Position numbers and translations under genes: made by a program. The notes under the pieces are model-generated. The model worked only from the letters and a program-made list of their open reading frames with translations. It was not told the DNA's origin and did no database searches. DNA of 64,000 nucleotides from Nematostella vectensis (Eukaryota > Cnidaria > Anthozoa > Actiniaria > Edwardsiidae), in NCBI RefSeq assembly GCF_932526225.1, contig NC_064035.1:9845296-9909295 (forward strand), given 5' to 3'. This document shows, in pieces, positions 33,756 to 46,800 of this stretch; the first letter of the stretch is position 1; each line of letters begins with the position of its first letter.

Positions 33756-34325
33756 TATGCATGCATTAAAATGTTTTCTTTATATTTTAGATAACATAAG
33801 CACTTTATAATATTATATAGAGGAAACCATAAAAAGATGTATTTAGGGTGTATACAGGTTCGCATTGCATAGATAAAACGTGGCTTAAACATATCCTCGA
33901 CTCCTGGATTGTGCATGCCAAATAACTGACCCCAAACAAAAACAAGTTAAAACAAGAAATCTCATTTGACACTTCGTCAAATTATATAGTAGAGACAACA
34001 CCCAAAGGAATCAGTAACCCCCTTTTCCAAATCCAAACACTTTTGACCCCCCCCCCCTTCAGACCTTGGAAATTTCTCGAGCCCCTCCCCCCCAATATCC
34101 TTACACCCCTCCTTGGGATAATAAATGAACTTTCCTTACTTATCTGGCTATTACAATATCATTAAACTTTAAGTAAATTATAAAATAAACATCACTATTA
34201 TATAAATTGGCAGCTAGCATTTGACACAAAATTTTACGTAAAATGTAATCGCTACTCTGTATGCTAACAGTAATTTTTTTTAAACAAAATCTAAGTAACT
34301 TAAGTAAGTCAATTCAATAAAATCA

Positions 34326-35462
34326 CATGTAGCCCAGGCTCACTGAGAGTGTAGGTTCCGTAGGTTTATTACAGAGTTTGTATGAGCGAAAAATTTGTAG
34401 AAATAAATATTCTGATTTAAAAATAAAACAGTAGTTTGACGTTAAGTGAGGATTGAGGATTTTGGCATGAGGATTTTGATAAAAGTACGAGATAAAATAA
34501 GTTCAGGAGTTAAAAAAATTTTTCATGCCCCCCGCCCCTACGCTTCGCCCATATTTCCGGTGCCCCCCTCCCAAAAACCAAAGAAAGAAGGAGCAAAGAA
34601 AGGAACTGCAATGACAATGTCAAAGGAACGCAAGCAAGAGATAAGCTGCAAGCTGGACAGAAAGTGGAGGGGAAGGAATTGGATGAAAACATTAATTCAG
34701 AAAAAGTAAAGGCACTCAATTTCTCAAAGATGTGACACTATAGATGACGTAAAAGAAGCAAAAGAGGCTTTTAGATCTACTCCTTGCAAGAAAAGCGCAG
34801 CACGAGAAAAGAGAAAAGAAAGAGAGCAAGAAAGAGAGCGAATTAGATAGGAGTGGGATTTTGATGACGGAGAACGAGTGTTATAGCATTAAAACTGATT
34901 CACTGATGCAAAGCACCCTACTCCGGCTGGTAGAATTTGGCATGGCGTGTATTGTCTTTTTATCCACGAACGGCCCATCGAGCGTCACTATCACAAATAC
35001 TTACAAATTCAAAAGAAAGATTCTCGCCGCTCAAACAGCAAAATGGGGAGGAATAGACGATTAAAAGGTATGTTTAGAAAAATAAATGTGTGTGCTATGA
35101 TTCTGCAAGGTTTATTTTGCCGTGCGAGTCTGGATTCCGAAAGGTGGATTTGTTGAGCACTTTGGAATTTGGCGGTTGTCAGAGTTTGCAGCCTTGTCTA
35201 TTTTATATACAGATACCCTGGTTCCAGAGCCTCGAACGTCTCTCACTAAATAGAGAGACGCTTGAGGCTCTGAAACCAGGTTAATATACAGAAGGCGACG
35301 GGAAAAATTTGCAGCGGCTAAAACAGCTTAGAATGGCAAATAATGGCGGGTTTAAGTAGAAGCAACGTCAAGCAACTGTTTTATTATCAAATCAGCATAT
35401 TTATTTCAACGATATTTGTTCGCTCTGTAATAAACCTACACTCGCCGTGAGCCTGGGCTACC
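34326..35462. mobile_element. DNA element with ~120-bp terminal inverted repeats
   Basis: The left end reads ATCACATGTAGCCCAGGCTC and then GTTTATTACAGAG, AAATAAATATTCTGATTT and AAAACAGTAGTTTGACGTT. The right end is its inverted counterpart, AACGTCAAGCAACTGTTTTA through GTGAGCCTGGGCTACCTGTGAT. Between lie ~900 bases without an intact transposase. A smaller MITE (35211-35282) is nested inside. The superfamily is not assigned. Confidence 0.8.
35211..35282. mobile_element. Fold-back MITE, TACCCTGG family, copy 2
   Basis: TACCCTGGTTCCAGAGCCTC and GAGGCTCTGAAACCAGG are inverted ends, with inner arms GTCTCTC/GAGAGAC. Shares its ends with 23810-23946. Confidence 0.85.
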
Positions 35463-36295
35463 TGTGATAAAATTACTCACAGCTCCTATGAGATGTCTTG
35501 TGAACGTGGCTATTCGTAAACAGGCAGATTGCCTAAAGTTTAAAAAACAAAGAGCCTCAGTTTAACCAAAATAACCACGTCTTCAATTGTGCTTGATGTA
35601 TCATGACTTATTGATATTTACCTGTACAGCTGTCGAAGTGGATACATTCGATCAACAAGTAGAAAGAGTACGGATTTATACCACTCGGACAAGAACGACA
35701 ACACACACGTGAAACCAACGGGTCAGCGGTAACTATACCACAGCTAACCCAGATCATCAACCAAATGGAAACCGAAACAGCACACAGATCACGAAGAAAA
35801 GCCAGGAACTGGAGACCATGTTAATCGAAAAATCATAAGTTTATCTATTGCTTTACAGTATACTCATTCATACTAGCATTTGGCTTCAGTAATATACCAC
35901 ATGCGAAAACACAGAGCTGTTGCAATAGGGGACGCGCTAAGAGATCACGTGACTGTTTTGGTGGCAAACAAGCGCGCGTTCATTCTTTTAGCGGCAAAAT
36001 ATCAGCAACAAAAATCAACTTATACAGCGCTTACGAAAAAGCCAGAATTTTTTTCAGAAAGTGTTTAGTTTCATTTAAAAATTTTTTTTTTCGTCGTACT
36101 CGGGTGTGACGGGCGCAGTTATTTCTGATGTTTTGTTTGATTATTTTGTTTTCGCGCAAGCAGCCAATTACACTTATTACAAAATACTGTAAATGATAAA
36201 TAGGGAGGTACTGATTTCTAAAGGGATTCTTCTCGCCGGTTGAGGCCATGAGGATCATGTTTTGTAAGGGCTATTTATAACTGTAAACGTCGCAG

Positions 36296-36924
36296 GTGTT
36301 ATTCGCTGACCCTGTGGAATCAATCCTGAAGGAGATCGATCAGTGGTTGAACCAGAACCCGCGCGAAATTGTCGTCATATCCTTCACCAGAAACTACGAG
36401 CCCTGGAACGAGCGCACTATCGCACGTGATATCGAAGATAAGCTGAGGTCCCTGTGGTGGGACCAGTCCCCCTCATCCTTGTCCATAAATGACAAGTTAG
36501 CCGCCTCTGGGAGATGGTCAACACTTGGCGACGCAGTTAGACGTAACCAACGCGTGTTCGTTTTTGTTCACTTGCATCGGCGCATAACCCAAATATAATC
36601 GCGCCAACTGAAACAACGATCAAGTACGCCCTCTCAAACAAATGCCGAAAATTAGTCCCAAGCCTCGAAAAATCCTGTTTGCCGGCAAAAGAACTAGTAA
36701 GCGTTGTTCTGTACCTGACAAGGGGGCTACCTGTGTGCACTACTGTCCGTGCAGGTGCGTGCAATAGACTGGTACTAGATGCTGCTAGGGCTTGTTACAA
36801 CAAGAAGAAGTATCTGGAACGCACCGTGAATTTCTTGAAGATTGATTTCCCTGGGCGCAGGGGAAAGGCGGGGTACAACGGCGGCGACTTATATCAACGA
36901 TCAGAATCTGGAGATTTTCACTAG
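36296..36924 (+). pseudogene. PI-PLC X-domain (PLCXD-like) fragment with apparent frameshift
   Basis: After CGTCGCAG an open frame from 36296 reads FADPVESILKEIDQWLNQNP, EIVVISFTRNYEPWNE and RNQRVFVFVH, the second half of a PI-PLC X domain as in PLCXD proteins. At about 36566-36575 the similarity jumps to another frame, AHNPNIIAPTETTIKYALSN, then ELVSVVLYLTRGLPVCTT, RACYNKKKYLERTVNFLKID, stopping near 36922. One missing base would explain it; the gap is too small for an intron. The N-terminal half with the catalytic His and the PGTHD motif was not found upstream. It is therefore either a decaying copy or a real gene with an assembly error and distant 5' exons. Confidence 0.62.
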
Positions 36925-38183
36925 AACTGATGTTGATGCGCTGTGAAGGGACTGAAGTTATAAGAAAATTCGAGCAGCTGCGATTTTCAATATTTTTCGA
37001 ACTCTCGTCAACTGCTTATCCGCTTTCTGGCCTCCTTTATTCAAACTAGTTGTTTTTGATTGGTCAGTGCCCTGCGGAGAGGTGGCGTGATTTGGGACCA
37101 CAAACATCCCAGTACCTTTTCATTATAGAATGGAACAATTTGCCTTCCGCAGTCAAAGATGCAGATACATATTTAGATTTTAAGAGAAAGTATAATAAGG
37201 TTATTTTTAATTCTCTTAGTTCCTTTATTATTTATTTTTACTTGATGTATTCTACTTATGTATAATTTTAGTTTTTTTATCTTTCTGTATTATCAAGAGA
37301 GCATAAGATCTTATGTTCTCTTGGTATTATATATAATATATCTGAGGGCCTTTATGAAAATCACCATATAGGTGATAAGGCTCCCTCTCGAAATATATTA
37401 TAAATAAATGAAATAAATAAAGTGCTTAGCCAATAAATCCGCTTCAAGGATTTTGACTGACGGGTGCCTGAAGGCGATTTAGCTTTTAGAAATGGTCGGC
37501 GATAGTCCGCAGATATGGAAAGCTGTAGTTACTGATTTGCATATCATTTATGTAGCAAATATGTAGGGATTTTTCCTGGGAGTAAAACAGCTCTATGATA
37601 AATATCCATATAAGTCTGAAGCTAAATAATAAAATAAAATGTTTAAAAAGACATTTAATTTTATAACATCTCTTATTCTTACTGATAAGCTTCTGCCTTT
37701 TAGAATCTTGCCCCTCTCTTCCCCACAAACAACAACAAACCGGATAGGATTTTATATTTGTTTATTGTGGTTTAAAAGAGCTAAACACGACGATATGCTG
37801 AATGGAGGTATACAACCGTCCAGCGCTGTTGAGCGTTGTTCAATTTTGTGAACGGTGCATCTTTACTACAGTGCGCGCTATTTCTGAAAGAAATAAGATA
37901 ACTCGGTATAAGCACTTCAATTCCAGTAAGACTTGCACTTGTGCATTACCGCATATCCATACTTATCATTTTTGTTTTTGGCTAACAATAGTATAATAGG
38001 CATCAGGTTCGCCAATTCTAACATCTGCTTGTTCATATTTTTGTCCGCAAATTGCACATCCGTTATAATCTTTCACTTCGTATCATTTTGAATGTACGAG
38101 GAGCCAACCGCACCACTTTATAGGGGACAGGGGTGGAATAATATTGAAGTTATGCTATAATTTTCTAGTTAAGTAAACCAACT
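36925..38183. other. Intergenic, LINE remnant and AT-rich DNA
   Basis: Holds the LINE 3' end at 37050-37420 and the near-perfect palindrome around AGCATAAGATCTTATG at 37295-37324. Nothing else recognised. Confidence 0.5.
37050..37420 (+). mobile_element. LINE ORF2 3' end
   Basis: The frame ending near 37263 reads IEWNNLPSAVKDADTYLDFK, the standard WNxLPxxVxxAxxxxxFK end of non-LTR reverse transcriptases. The 3' UTR ends in ATAAATGAAATAAATAAAG, a simple-repeat tail. It is strongly 5' truncated. Confidence 0.75.
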
Positions 38184-40944
38184 TTATCGTCGACGCTTGC
38201 CCCACGCTCCCCAATTTGGTGGTTTCCTGGTGGGCTGTTTAGGTGGCACTGCGAAATATAAAAATAACTAATAAAAAAAAACAACAAAGAAATACGAGAG
38301 CTTCAACTAAAAATAAAAACTCGAGCGCTTATAATAGACTTACGAATGGTGACTTTCTTGCATCGGGCAACAAGTTTGCCAATCTTGTAGTCCATCGAGC
38401 ACTTGCACTTCTTCACATGAGGATTTGTCTTGCCGACCATAAACTCTTCACCCTCTCCATACTCATTTGCATCTCTTTCATCGCTATCCCTGCATGCTAG
38501 GAAGGGAAATTGTGAATGTAATTACGTTGAGCACGTGCTATAAGTGTGTATGAAAAGGGGGTCGTCCACTCTAAAAACAACCACAAGAATCCCACTGCGT
38601 AACTGCGCGATGCCGCTTTTTAGTCTTGGTGCTAGATTTTCATTAAATGTCTTTATGAAAAGGTGTCTGTAATTCCAGAAAAGATCTCCTTTCCCTCTCA
38701 CGAAAATCCATCCCCCCTCATTCATCCCTCAATTCATCCCCCCTTCCACCCCAAGGACATTCACTCCCCCCCCCCCCTCTTCCTCCTCACGGAGATCCAC
38801 CCTTTCCCTTCCTTCTCACTCCTTAAGTATAGATCTTTAATTACGCAGAGCTGATTAGTACTATAAAAATGGACGGACAGAGTATCTTCACCACAGCAGA
38901 TCTCAGAGGCTTTGCTAAATTCCCCTGTAACAAGACAATGGTTTGTAATAACTTACGGCAAAACGTGCAGCAACCATCATCGTCCGCCGCCTCTAGCTTT
39001 ACTCCGCAATTCTTTGGGGATTCAAGTTCGCATGTACGGAACTCTAATATGACGCCTTTAACACCACAGTCGTAATGCTTTTCACAAGCGGTGCTTTTGT
39101 TTGCAACTAGCTTGCAACCTGAGCAATACAATGAAAAGTGTCAAATTAATACTTGTGGGATCATGGCTAGTATTAAAGAAGAATGGCCATGTTTTCATTT
39201 GCCCCCATCATTGTTGTCAAACGTATGTTTGTGATAGAAAACCTGTTTTAGAAAACCCGCCTTTGTAGAAATAAAAGAAGAAATGATACATCAAAGGAAA
39301 CGTGTAAAACAACTAGAAAGCAATAAAACACCTCCACCCCCTCCCTTTATACAAATCGTGCGCTTGGATAATGCCCATTTTGCCACCCAGGTTGTTTGTA
39401 GGTTTACTTATCAAATGAATTCGTCTGAACTACGTGACTGAACTCAGTAAAAATCATTTGGGAAGTTTTAATGCTTACCATCGTGATCTTCAAATATGAA
39501 GGCCTAAAAGATAACAAGAAAAGACATCAAATTAAACAAGCAGCAAGCACATTTGGTGGAGAAAGGGAGACAGATGTTACACTTGCATGACGCTTCATGC
39601 TATGGTTGGGACTCCCGAAAGACCAAAGGCTGCCGGATAAACCACGATATTTTTCACCCTACGTCACAGCCAGCATTGCGTGGCGTAACACGTATAAGAC
39701 AGGTCTAGGAACCTGGTTACTGCCCCCCTTTTAAATGCGCGGGTGCCTCGGTATCTTCGTGTTGTACAGTACGTTAGATAGCGGTGCTGGGGCCGAATCT
39801 CCTGCCTTGCCGTAGAGCTTTAGCTGCCATTCGATGATTCAGCGTACTTCCAGGATGTATGGTCCTATTTTTCCCCTAGCCGACCTAGTTCATTTCTAAG
39901 CCAATGATCTTTATAGCCATGTGATTTGATTTTTCTTTTATTCTTTGAGAGGTATTGTGTTGGTGGATTTAATTTTGAATAGATTTTAATTGGAGTTTTT
40001 TTTTAATAAGAAAGGGAACATTTTACTGGCGGACTCTTTTTTTTTACAAATCACCGTATTCTGGTGATTACTCCTTTTTACTAACAATACCCAACTGATA
40101 ATTTCTACCTAAGATTCGTTTCTTAGCAATTACGGCAATTTTGCTAATATAAGGTAAAATCATTATTCTTCTGCATCAACGAATGTTTCACTCAAACGTT
40201 CACTGTCCCCCCAAAAAACTTGAATGGTATACTATAAAAACTAGTATATCTACAGGCCCGTATCCAGAATTGTTCTTGACGGGGTGCGAAATCATAATTT
40301 TTTTTTAATTAGGAGGTAGTTCTCTCATAAAAATCTGACCACCCCCGAAAGAATGAAAAGGGAGACGTTTATTGTCGTATTTGGCTACAAGGTCTGACTT
40401 ATATAGACTAATGACAAACCAGAGTGATCTAGCTTATGGTTTATAGTTTTGTCTAAAAATACGTCTATTGAGAACTGAAAGTAGTTTTTTCGGCCGTTGT
40501 AGGGGCCTGATCTAGTTTGTTCTTGAGACCTAGATGCCACTGTTTAGGGGGTAATCTGAACACACGTTGAAAGTGCAAGTTGAGGGGGGTGCGGAATCCG
40601 AAAAAGTGGACCTAATTTATAGTTTTGTCTACAAATAGCACGTCTATTGAGAACCAAAAGTGGACTTTCGGCGGTTGTTGGGGGGTGCGTTCGCACCCCC
40701 TGGGTACGGCCCTGAGCTTTTATTATCATTCAGTTAACACTCCGTTATAGCCACGAGCACGAGAGAAAGAAAGTTTTGTTAAAGGGGTTGGGGTAGTGTT
40801 TTAGGAAGTATTAACTGAAAAACTCTGAAAAGCTGACATTCTTATAAACAGTCCCTTATATATAGTAAGAAAGGGTGTAATAAGTAATACCTGAGATGGA
40901 AGGGCGGCTATGAACAAGACGAGGATAGCAGTAATAACAAACAT
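38184..40944 (-). CDS. Secreted cysteine-rich precursor with C-terminal GAW-GKRRR (unknown family)
   Basis: Five exons in phase: 40891-40944 (ATG 40944), 39479-39503, 38957-39118, 38344-38496 and 38184-38248 (stop TAA 38184-38186), 459 bases, 152 residues. The first exon encodes a signal peptide, MFVITAILVLFIAALPSQ. The mature part has 12 cysteines, with GCCTFCPC in the middle and a KKCKC group later, so it is likely disulfide-bonded and extracellular; the pattern partly recalls VWC-type domains but I do not assign a family. An acidic linker (DSDERDANEYGEGEE) separates the cysteine groups. The protein ends RKPPNWGAWGKRRR: Gly followed by Lys-Arg is the classical processing and amidation signal, so a GAW-amide peptide could be released. 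That is inference; the tail might simply be basic. Donors are GTATTA, GTAAGC, GTAAGT and GTAAGT. A repeat element sits in intron 1. Confidence 0.78.
40254..40712. mobile_element. Short element with inverted GGCCCGTA.CCAG ends
   Basis: AGGCCCGTATCCAGAATTG at the left and CCCCTGGGTACGGCCCTGA at the right are inverted. The body has an internal direct repeat: CTTATGGTTTATAGTTTTGTCTA-like and CCTAATTTATAGTTTTGTCTA, each followed by ACGTCTATTGAGAAC. It is in intron 1 of the cysteine-rich gene. Confidence 0.6.
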
Positions 40945-41364
40945 GATGTCCACCGTACACGAAGTGTTTCAGACAGTCCCGTATATTCTCTTTTATCCCA
41001 AACCATTATCTTTAATTCATCGAGCAATTTCCGCTGTGTCTTTTATCCTAAGTACACACAAGAAAACTGTCAGAGAAATAATTCTTTGTTCTGACGCAAT
41101 TCAAAGGACCAATAAGTATGTTCTATATGGAAATGTAATCTCTTCATTCAACAAATCGTTATGTTTCGCGTGGTAAAGACAAATAAAGGGACAGTGATTA
41201 TACTTTTTTCAATTCGATTTTTTAGAGATGTTCCGGTGATCTGTGTTGACGAGCACTTTATTTTGCCGTTTGGACTTTTATCATGCAAGAGGAGAGAGTT
41301 TGAAAGCCTTTTATTTTTATTTTATTAAAAATGTGACTTTGTTTCGAAAGTATTTCGAACTATG

Positions 41365-41549
<185 letters not shown>

Positions 41550-42292
41550 TTGCCAAAAATAGTGGACAGAGGGTTTTCGTTTTTTCCATCATAGTAAGCA
41601 AGTCTTTAAGCTACCATAAAAAACAATAAATTTCCTGTGATTTTTTAAATAATAATCCCAATAATCCCATTTAAAAGTTTCAATTATATCAGGATGATTC
41701 ATAATTGAATTTCTAGGATCGCTACAGGCGCGTTTCCAGGATTTTTTGGCCGCCAAGGGGGGTGGGGAAGTGCGCGACGCGCCTGCCCTATCTATATCAC
41801 AGAAAAACACAGAACTATAAGTCGTAAAGTTCCCGATTGTTTTTAGGGAATCATGTGTCAAACTACTTCACTTAAATATTTATCAATTGTTAACATATTG
41901 CTGGTTTCGTTTACAGCAAAGAGCTATTACATGGTCTAAAGCTCGCTATATCATATCGCTATATATTATTCTTTTCTTAGTTGCCTTTATTTAGTCATAA
42001 CCAGCCCTCGAGCTGACATGTCGCTAACAAGCGAAAGGGGCTTTCATTGAAAACTCAAAAGAATATAGACAAAGACAAATTTATTATTGAATTATTTGGA
42101 TAACAACTGGCATTGCTTTTGGCTGCTATGAATACAGATTAAATTGTCAACTTCTTTATAGTGATAGAGCATAGTGACAGAGAATTTTAACCAAACTCAA
42201 AAGTATCCACCTAAGATTGTCTATCTTTAAAACTTATTAATTTGAATTTGGATTTGTTGTATTTCTTGGTGTACTTTCTATATATCTTCTAG

Positions 42293-42424
42293 GGCCGGTT
42301 CCTAGAAAGTAGGTTAGAGCTAGTTAGTGTTAATCTAGGGATAAATACGTTTATCTTGACATTTGGTTGGATAAAAAGGGTATTCATCCCTGGGTTAGCG
42401 TGAACCTGCTTTCTAGGAGCCCGG
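42293..42424. mobile_element. Fold-back element, GGGCCGGTTCCTAGAAAG ends
   Basis: GGGCCGGTTCCTAGAAAGTAGG on the left pairs with CCTGCTTTCTAGGAGCCCGGT on the right; inner arms TTAATCTAGGGATAAATAC and GGTATTCATCCCTGGGTTA also pair. About 130 bp, MITE-like. Confidence 0.8.
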
Positions 42425-43870
42425 TATTGAGATGATAGTGTAACCCTATTTTACATATACTAGTGAAAATCCTGTATAATTGTATAGAGATTGTATAGAT
42501 TACAACAGAGATACGGTACTAAGGTCATAGTATTAATAAGGGTTGAAATATCAAAGATATATCGAGCATTTCTTTCTGTACTTTTTTTTATCAAAATAAA
42601 GCGAAAACGTGGCCTGGTGGTAGAATCGGTTTTGTTTTATTTTACACTGCCTTTGTTAGTGTTATGACTTTGGTAGATAAAAAAATCGTCTACTGTTTGT
42701 CTTCGCTAATATTTCTTTCTCATTTTGCGTTTATCGTTTTTTACGTATGCCACTAAAAGGCACTTCCTCATTTCTTTTGTAATATTTTCCCATTAAAAAC
42801 GATTATCTCGCGAAAAGTAAACAATACTTTTCATAACACAAACATTGGTTTTATTGAATTTTTTTATTTTTATTTCTTGTTTTATAACTGCTTTTGTCTA
42901 CAACAAAGGCAACACTTTCACGTTCTGCCCTTCTAACCTCTTGTCAAAAGCATACAGGCAGCATCGAATAGTGTAAGAATAGGAGACACGGACCGGAATG
43001 ACAAATCTATAATTGAGGTGACTAGTCGGTGATTGGCTAATTAACGCTTACAATATTTCGATCCGCGTCAGTTTAAGGTAGGCTATGTTTTCAAAAGCAA
43101 AAGACCTGTTGTTTGTGACACGGTCGCGTGTTAGCGCTATTGTCAAGCAGTTTTCTTATCTTCATTATCTATTTTTTAAACCCCATGTTAACCCCCTGTT
43201 GAATAATTCCAAAGTGCCATCCCTTAGGGTGAAAATCGATTTTGCCGACGATCACCAACGTCTGTTTTACCCCCCGGGCTTCAGTGGCGGCTATAAAAAC
43301 ACCGGCTAAACCCCTGCATTGCAGGCTACTTTTTTGAAGGCAACGAGCAGTTTCTCAAAATATTGGTGTCGACTTTGTGTAAAGCACCGATATTCCTGTG
43401 TCAGAAAACAACAAGCAATGCGCGCAAATGGCAAGCTTTCTCATAAATTTGATTAGCGAGAAAAAAAAAACGCATTAAAGGTCGATTGGGCGTCAATGGA
43501 AAAGAATAGAAAACATAATTTCTGATATCAATTTTTTATTTTATTGTATTTTAACCAAGCCATCTCACATCAGGATTTGAATACAATCCAAATTGAGTGA
43601 GATAAAGTGATTTGGCATCTATGTAAATGACAATAGAGCGTTTACATTAAAATATGGCGATACCAGGCCACAGTAATACTAGCTAAGTCCAGCAGAATAT
43701 CAGGTCGGAAAAACCTCTAGAAAACTAAAATTTCTTAGAGACTTTCTTGTTCTAAACGAACTTGAGAAAGCGCCAGATAATTTTATTTCTTGTAAGTTAA
43801 GCAAAAAAAAAAAATGTCCAAGTGTCTGTGTACTTACACCTAAAAATGTATTCTACAAAAATATATGTAT

Positions 43871-46800
43871 CTATAATGCTACAATATCAGCTCTCTCTCC
43901 AAGAGATCTTGCTAAGTTTCCCCAAATGAACTCCACAACCTCTGTTCTCGTCATGTCCACGTGAGTGATGAATCGATAGATTATAGGGATTGTGCAATGC
44001 TCGATCTTGACGGGAATAAGCCGCCTTTGCTTACAATCTAAATTAAGGAAAACATAAAAAAAGGTTGAATGAAAAAACATGGAAATTTAATAGAAATAAA
44101 AAAGGATGGAAAAGTGATACAATTACATATTCTAACAACAGTCTGTACTATTCCCTGCCCCTTCTGTTTTTTTTTCTGCTAGGATTGCATCCAGCCTCTT
44201 TACTTTACATACTTTAGGTATTTTTAAAAACTGGTGGCACAACACAGCACTACCTCAAGTGTGTACTACCTCAAGTGTGTGTGTGAGGCGGGGGGGGGGG
44301 GGGGGGGGGGCTTGTTTACTTGACTATGCCATTTTTAAAACTAAACTTTACTAAAAAAAAAGTATCACACTGACCTGGTGACAAGGATAGCCCAATTTGA
44401 GCCTGGAAGTCAGCCATTGCACTCCTATTGAAGTTTGGAGATAATATCACGATGATCTTCCTGCACCTCTCTTCAATAATATGAGCTATTCCATGCAGTT
44501 CTGATGCACCAGGCAGGATGTCCCGGTAATCAACACATAGCCGCAGATTATATGGGGGACCCTCCATTTTTTGCAACAATTGTTTTACAAATTCTACGTC
44601 TTCTGGTGCATAGCAGACAAATGCATCATACATTTCGTCATCTGGGAGGTCTGATGTGGTAAGAAAAAATAATTTACTGCGTAGCTGTATAAACCACATC
44701 AAAGTTCATTGACACCTATGGTTCATGTTTGCAAAAGCAATTTAAAAAGTTCAACAAAGGATAGTACTCACGTGTTAGATTTGAATTATTGTGAAGGCCA
44801 AAGGATCTTTCTGCAACAAAAAGAGCAAGAGAGCTGTTTGAAAAAAAATCAAGAGTTCATGTAAAAAAGGTATGTCTATTTTGTTTACCCTCTTGTTGCC
44901 TTCTAAATTCATTTGGAGTTAGGGTGCTTTCTGAAAAATAAAGATAAACAATAACTCACCTCTAGAGGAGAAATTGATTTAGTACATAATGCTTAAAAGG
45001 CTATGATGGGGAGGGGGGGATCTCTGGGGCATAAAATAAGCAACAGGGGCAGATAAAGCTGTTTTTTTTTTTGGGGGGGGGGGGGGGGGGTTGATGATTG
45101 GGGTTTGACCCAAAATCTTCCATCATTGTTTTGATCTCTCTCTCCATGTGACTATTTGTGTTTTATTTTAATATTTCTTATGTACAACACAGTTCATTTG
45201 GCAGCCTGGGGGGTTAACCCCCATAGTCTGCTACTGGGCTGCTTAGTAAATGCAAACCCCCTTTCCCACTCTTTCCCCCACATGACACCAGAATAGGAAT
45301 GCAGCTCCATGATTGGTTGAATTTGATGCCACACCAGTGTCATGTGTTGCTGTGTGTCACTTCAGTGGTGTGAAGTGGGTTGAAAGGGGGGATACAGCCA
45401 CCCTCACCCCAAAGGATTCCCAATATTCAAAAACAAACAAATTCTGAATAAGGGATCTTGTAAAGTTTAAAAATTCCAAAAATGAGAGAAAAAACTGGAG
45501 AAGTGACTCCATGGATCATTTTTTTTGTGGGGGGGAAGGGGGGATTTTTTTCCGAGTTGCCCCCTACCCCCATTTCCGAACATTTTTCGGAATTTTGAAG
45601 ATATCCCTATTTCCGAATTTTGCATATTATGGTGAGTATCGTAAATGTTAGTTTTTTTGTATTTTCTCGAGTATTGTGCTTTTTTATCCGGGACTGTACA
45701 GATATCTGTACATAAACTACAGAGGCGGATCTAGCTAAAGGGGGGTTGGCTCAGTGACAAAAGGGGGAGGGGTTTATTTTTTTGTTACAAATGGCTTTTT
45801 GGCAGCCCAAAGGGGGGTTAAACTACGTAAACACTCTCCCTAGATTCGCTACTGAACTAGGAATATAACATTAAGCTAGCCTGCGTGCAGGCGGGTACTT
45901 GATGTTTTCATCGCTGAAAACCCTTTCTGTTGGTGATTGGGTGCCATCTTGTATTTCAAGCCGTGTCGTTCCTGGGGACGAGTGCAAAACAGACGCAGGG
46001 CAGGGGGGAAAGGAGAGAGGAGGGAAAAACTGCTCGCACTAATACCCATGATTGACGGGACAAACTTCAAATCCCATCCACCAGTGGACGGGGTTTGTGA
46101 TTGGTGGATCGACAAACAATGGGATGCTTTGATGAGATGTAGTAACTCCTGAAAGGGTTCCCCATTCCCCAAACAACTTTAAATTAGAAAACTAGAAAAT
46201 TTTGAGCGCTGTTGATTTCGAGAGCAGAATCTCCAAAGTACTCACTAAGTTCTGCGTTAACATTTTTCTGCCAAGAGTAAACAGTTCTGGTCGCGGATCC
46301 TTGTTCCTGCCATTCGGGAAAACTATTACCTGTTTTTTTTTTTTCAAGAAGACCCTGGATATTTAGATGCTCGATGGCCATTTCGCCTCCAAAACCCAAA
46401 GACATTGGAGAAGTTTTACTGTAGTTAGCAATTGTTTCTTGAATCTCACAGGAGGAGAATCAAGTCTGATTTTTGCTTTAAATTGATTTCAAGGGTTGCG
46501 CTAGCTTTTATGTGGCAATAATTCTCAGCTATGATAACACCGAGTACCGCCTGCAAGCAAGCTACATTCAAGTTAATCGTATCGCTCACCTTCGAAGGGC
46601 TTCAGATCTTGAAGAATATCCTCTCTTTCCATGCTTTTTAGACAAGACTTTAGTCGTTTTATTGTAGCGTCATTGTCGCGGAATTCCCAAAGTCTTATTA
46701 AAGCTTCAACAGGGTCGTTTCCCGTCTCGAATGCCAGTATCTCGTCGTAGTTGAAGCCGAGAAGATCAGCCAACTCTTTCCAATTGTGTGATGTTGTAAG

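Larger units (their letters stand above)
32727..36295. other. Intergenic region with duplicated and TIR elements
   Basis: No gene recognised. It may hide the HIBCH leader exon. It holds a TIR element at 34326-35462 and a dispersed ~400-bp duplication (33345-33755 and 34455-34855), listed separately, and C-rich runs near 34045-34110. GAGATCACGTGACTG near 35950 repeats the core of the palindrome at 12329. Confidence 0.5.

Noticed and set aside
42600..42640. tRNA-like A box (TGGCCTGGTGGTAGAATCGG)
   Set aside because: No B box or cloverleaf follows; not called a tRNA or SINE.
43085..43309. Plus-strand frame of 74 codons near MyD88
   Set aside because: No family motif, and part of it is a dispersed repeat found inverted at 53225-53282.
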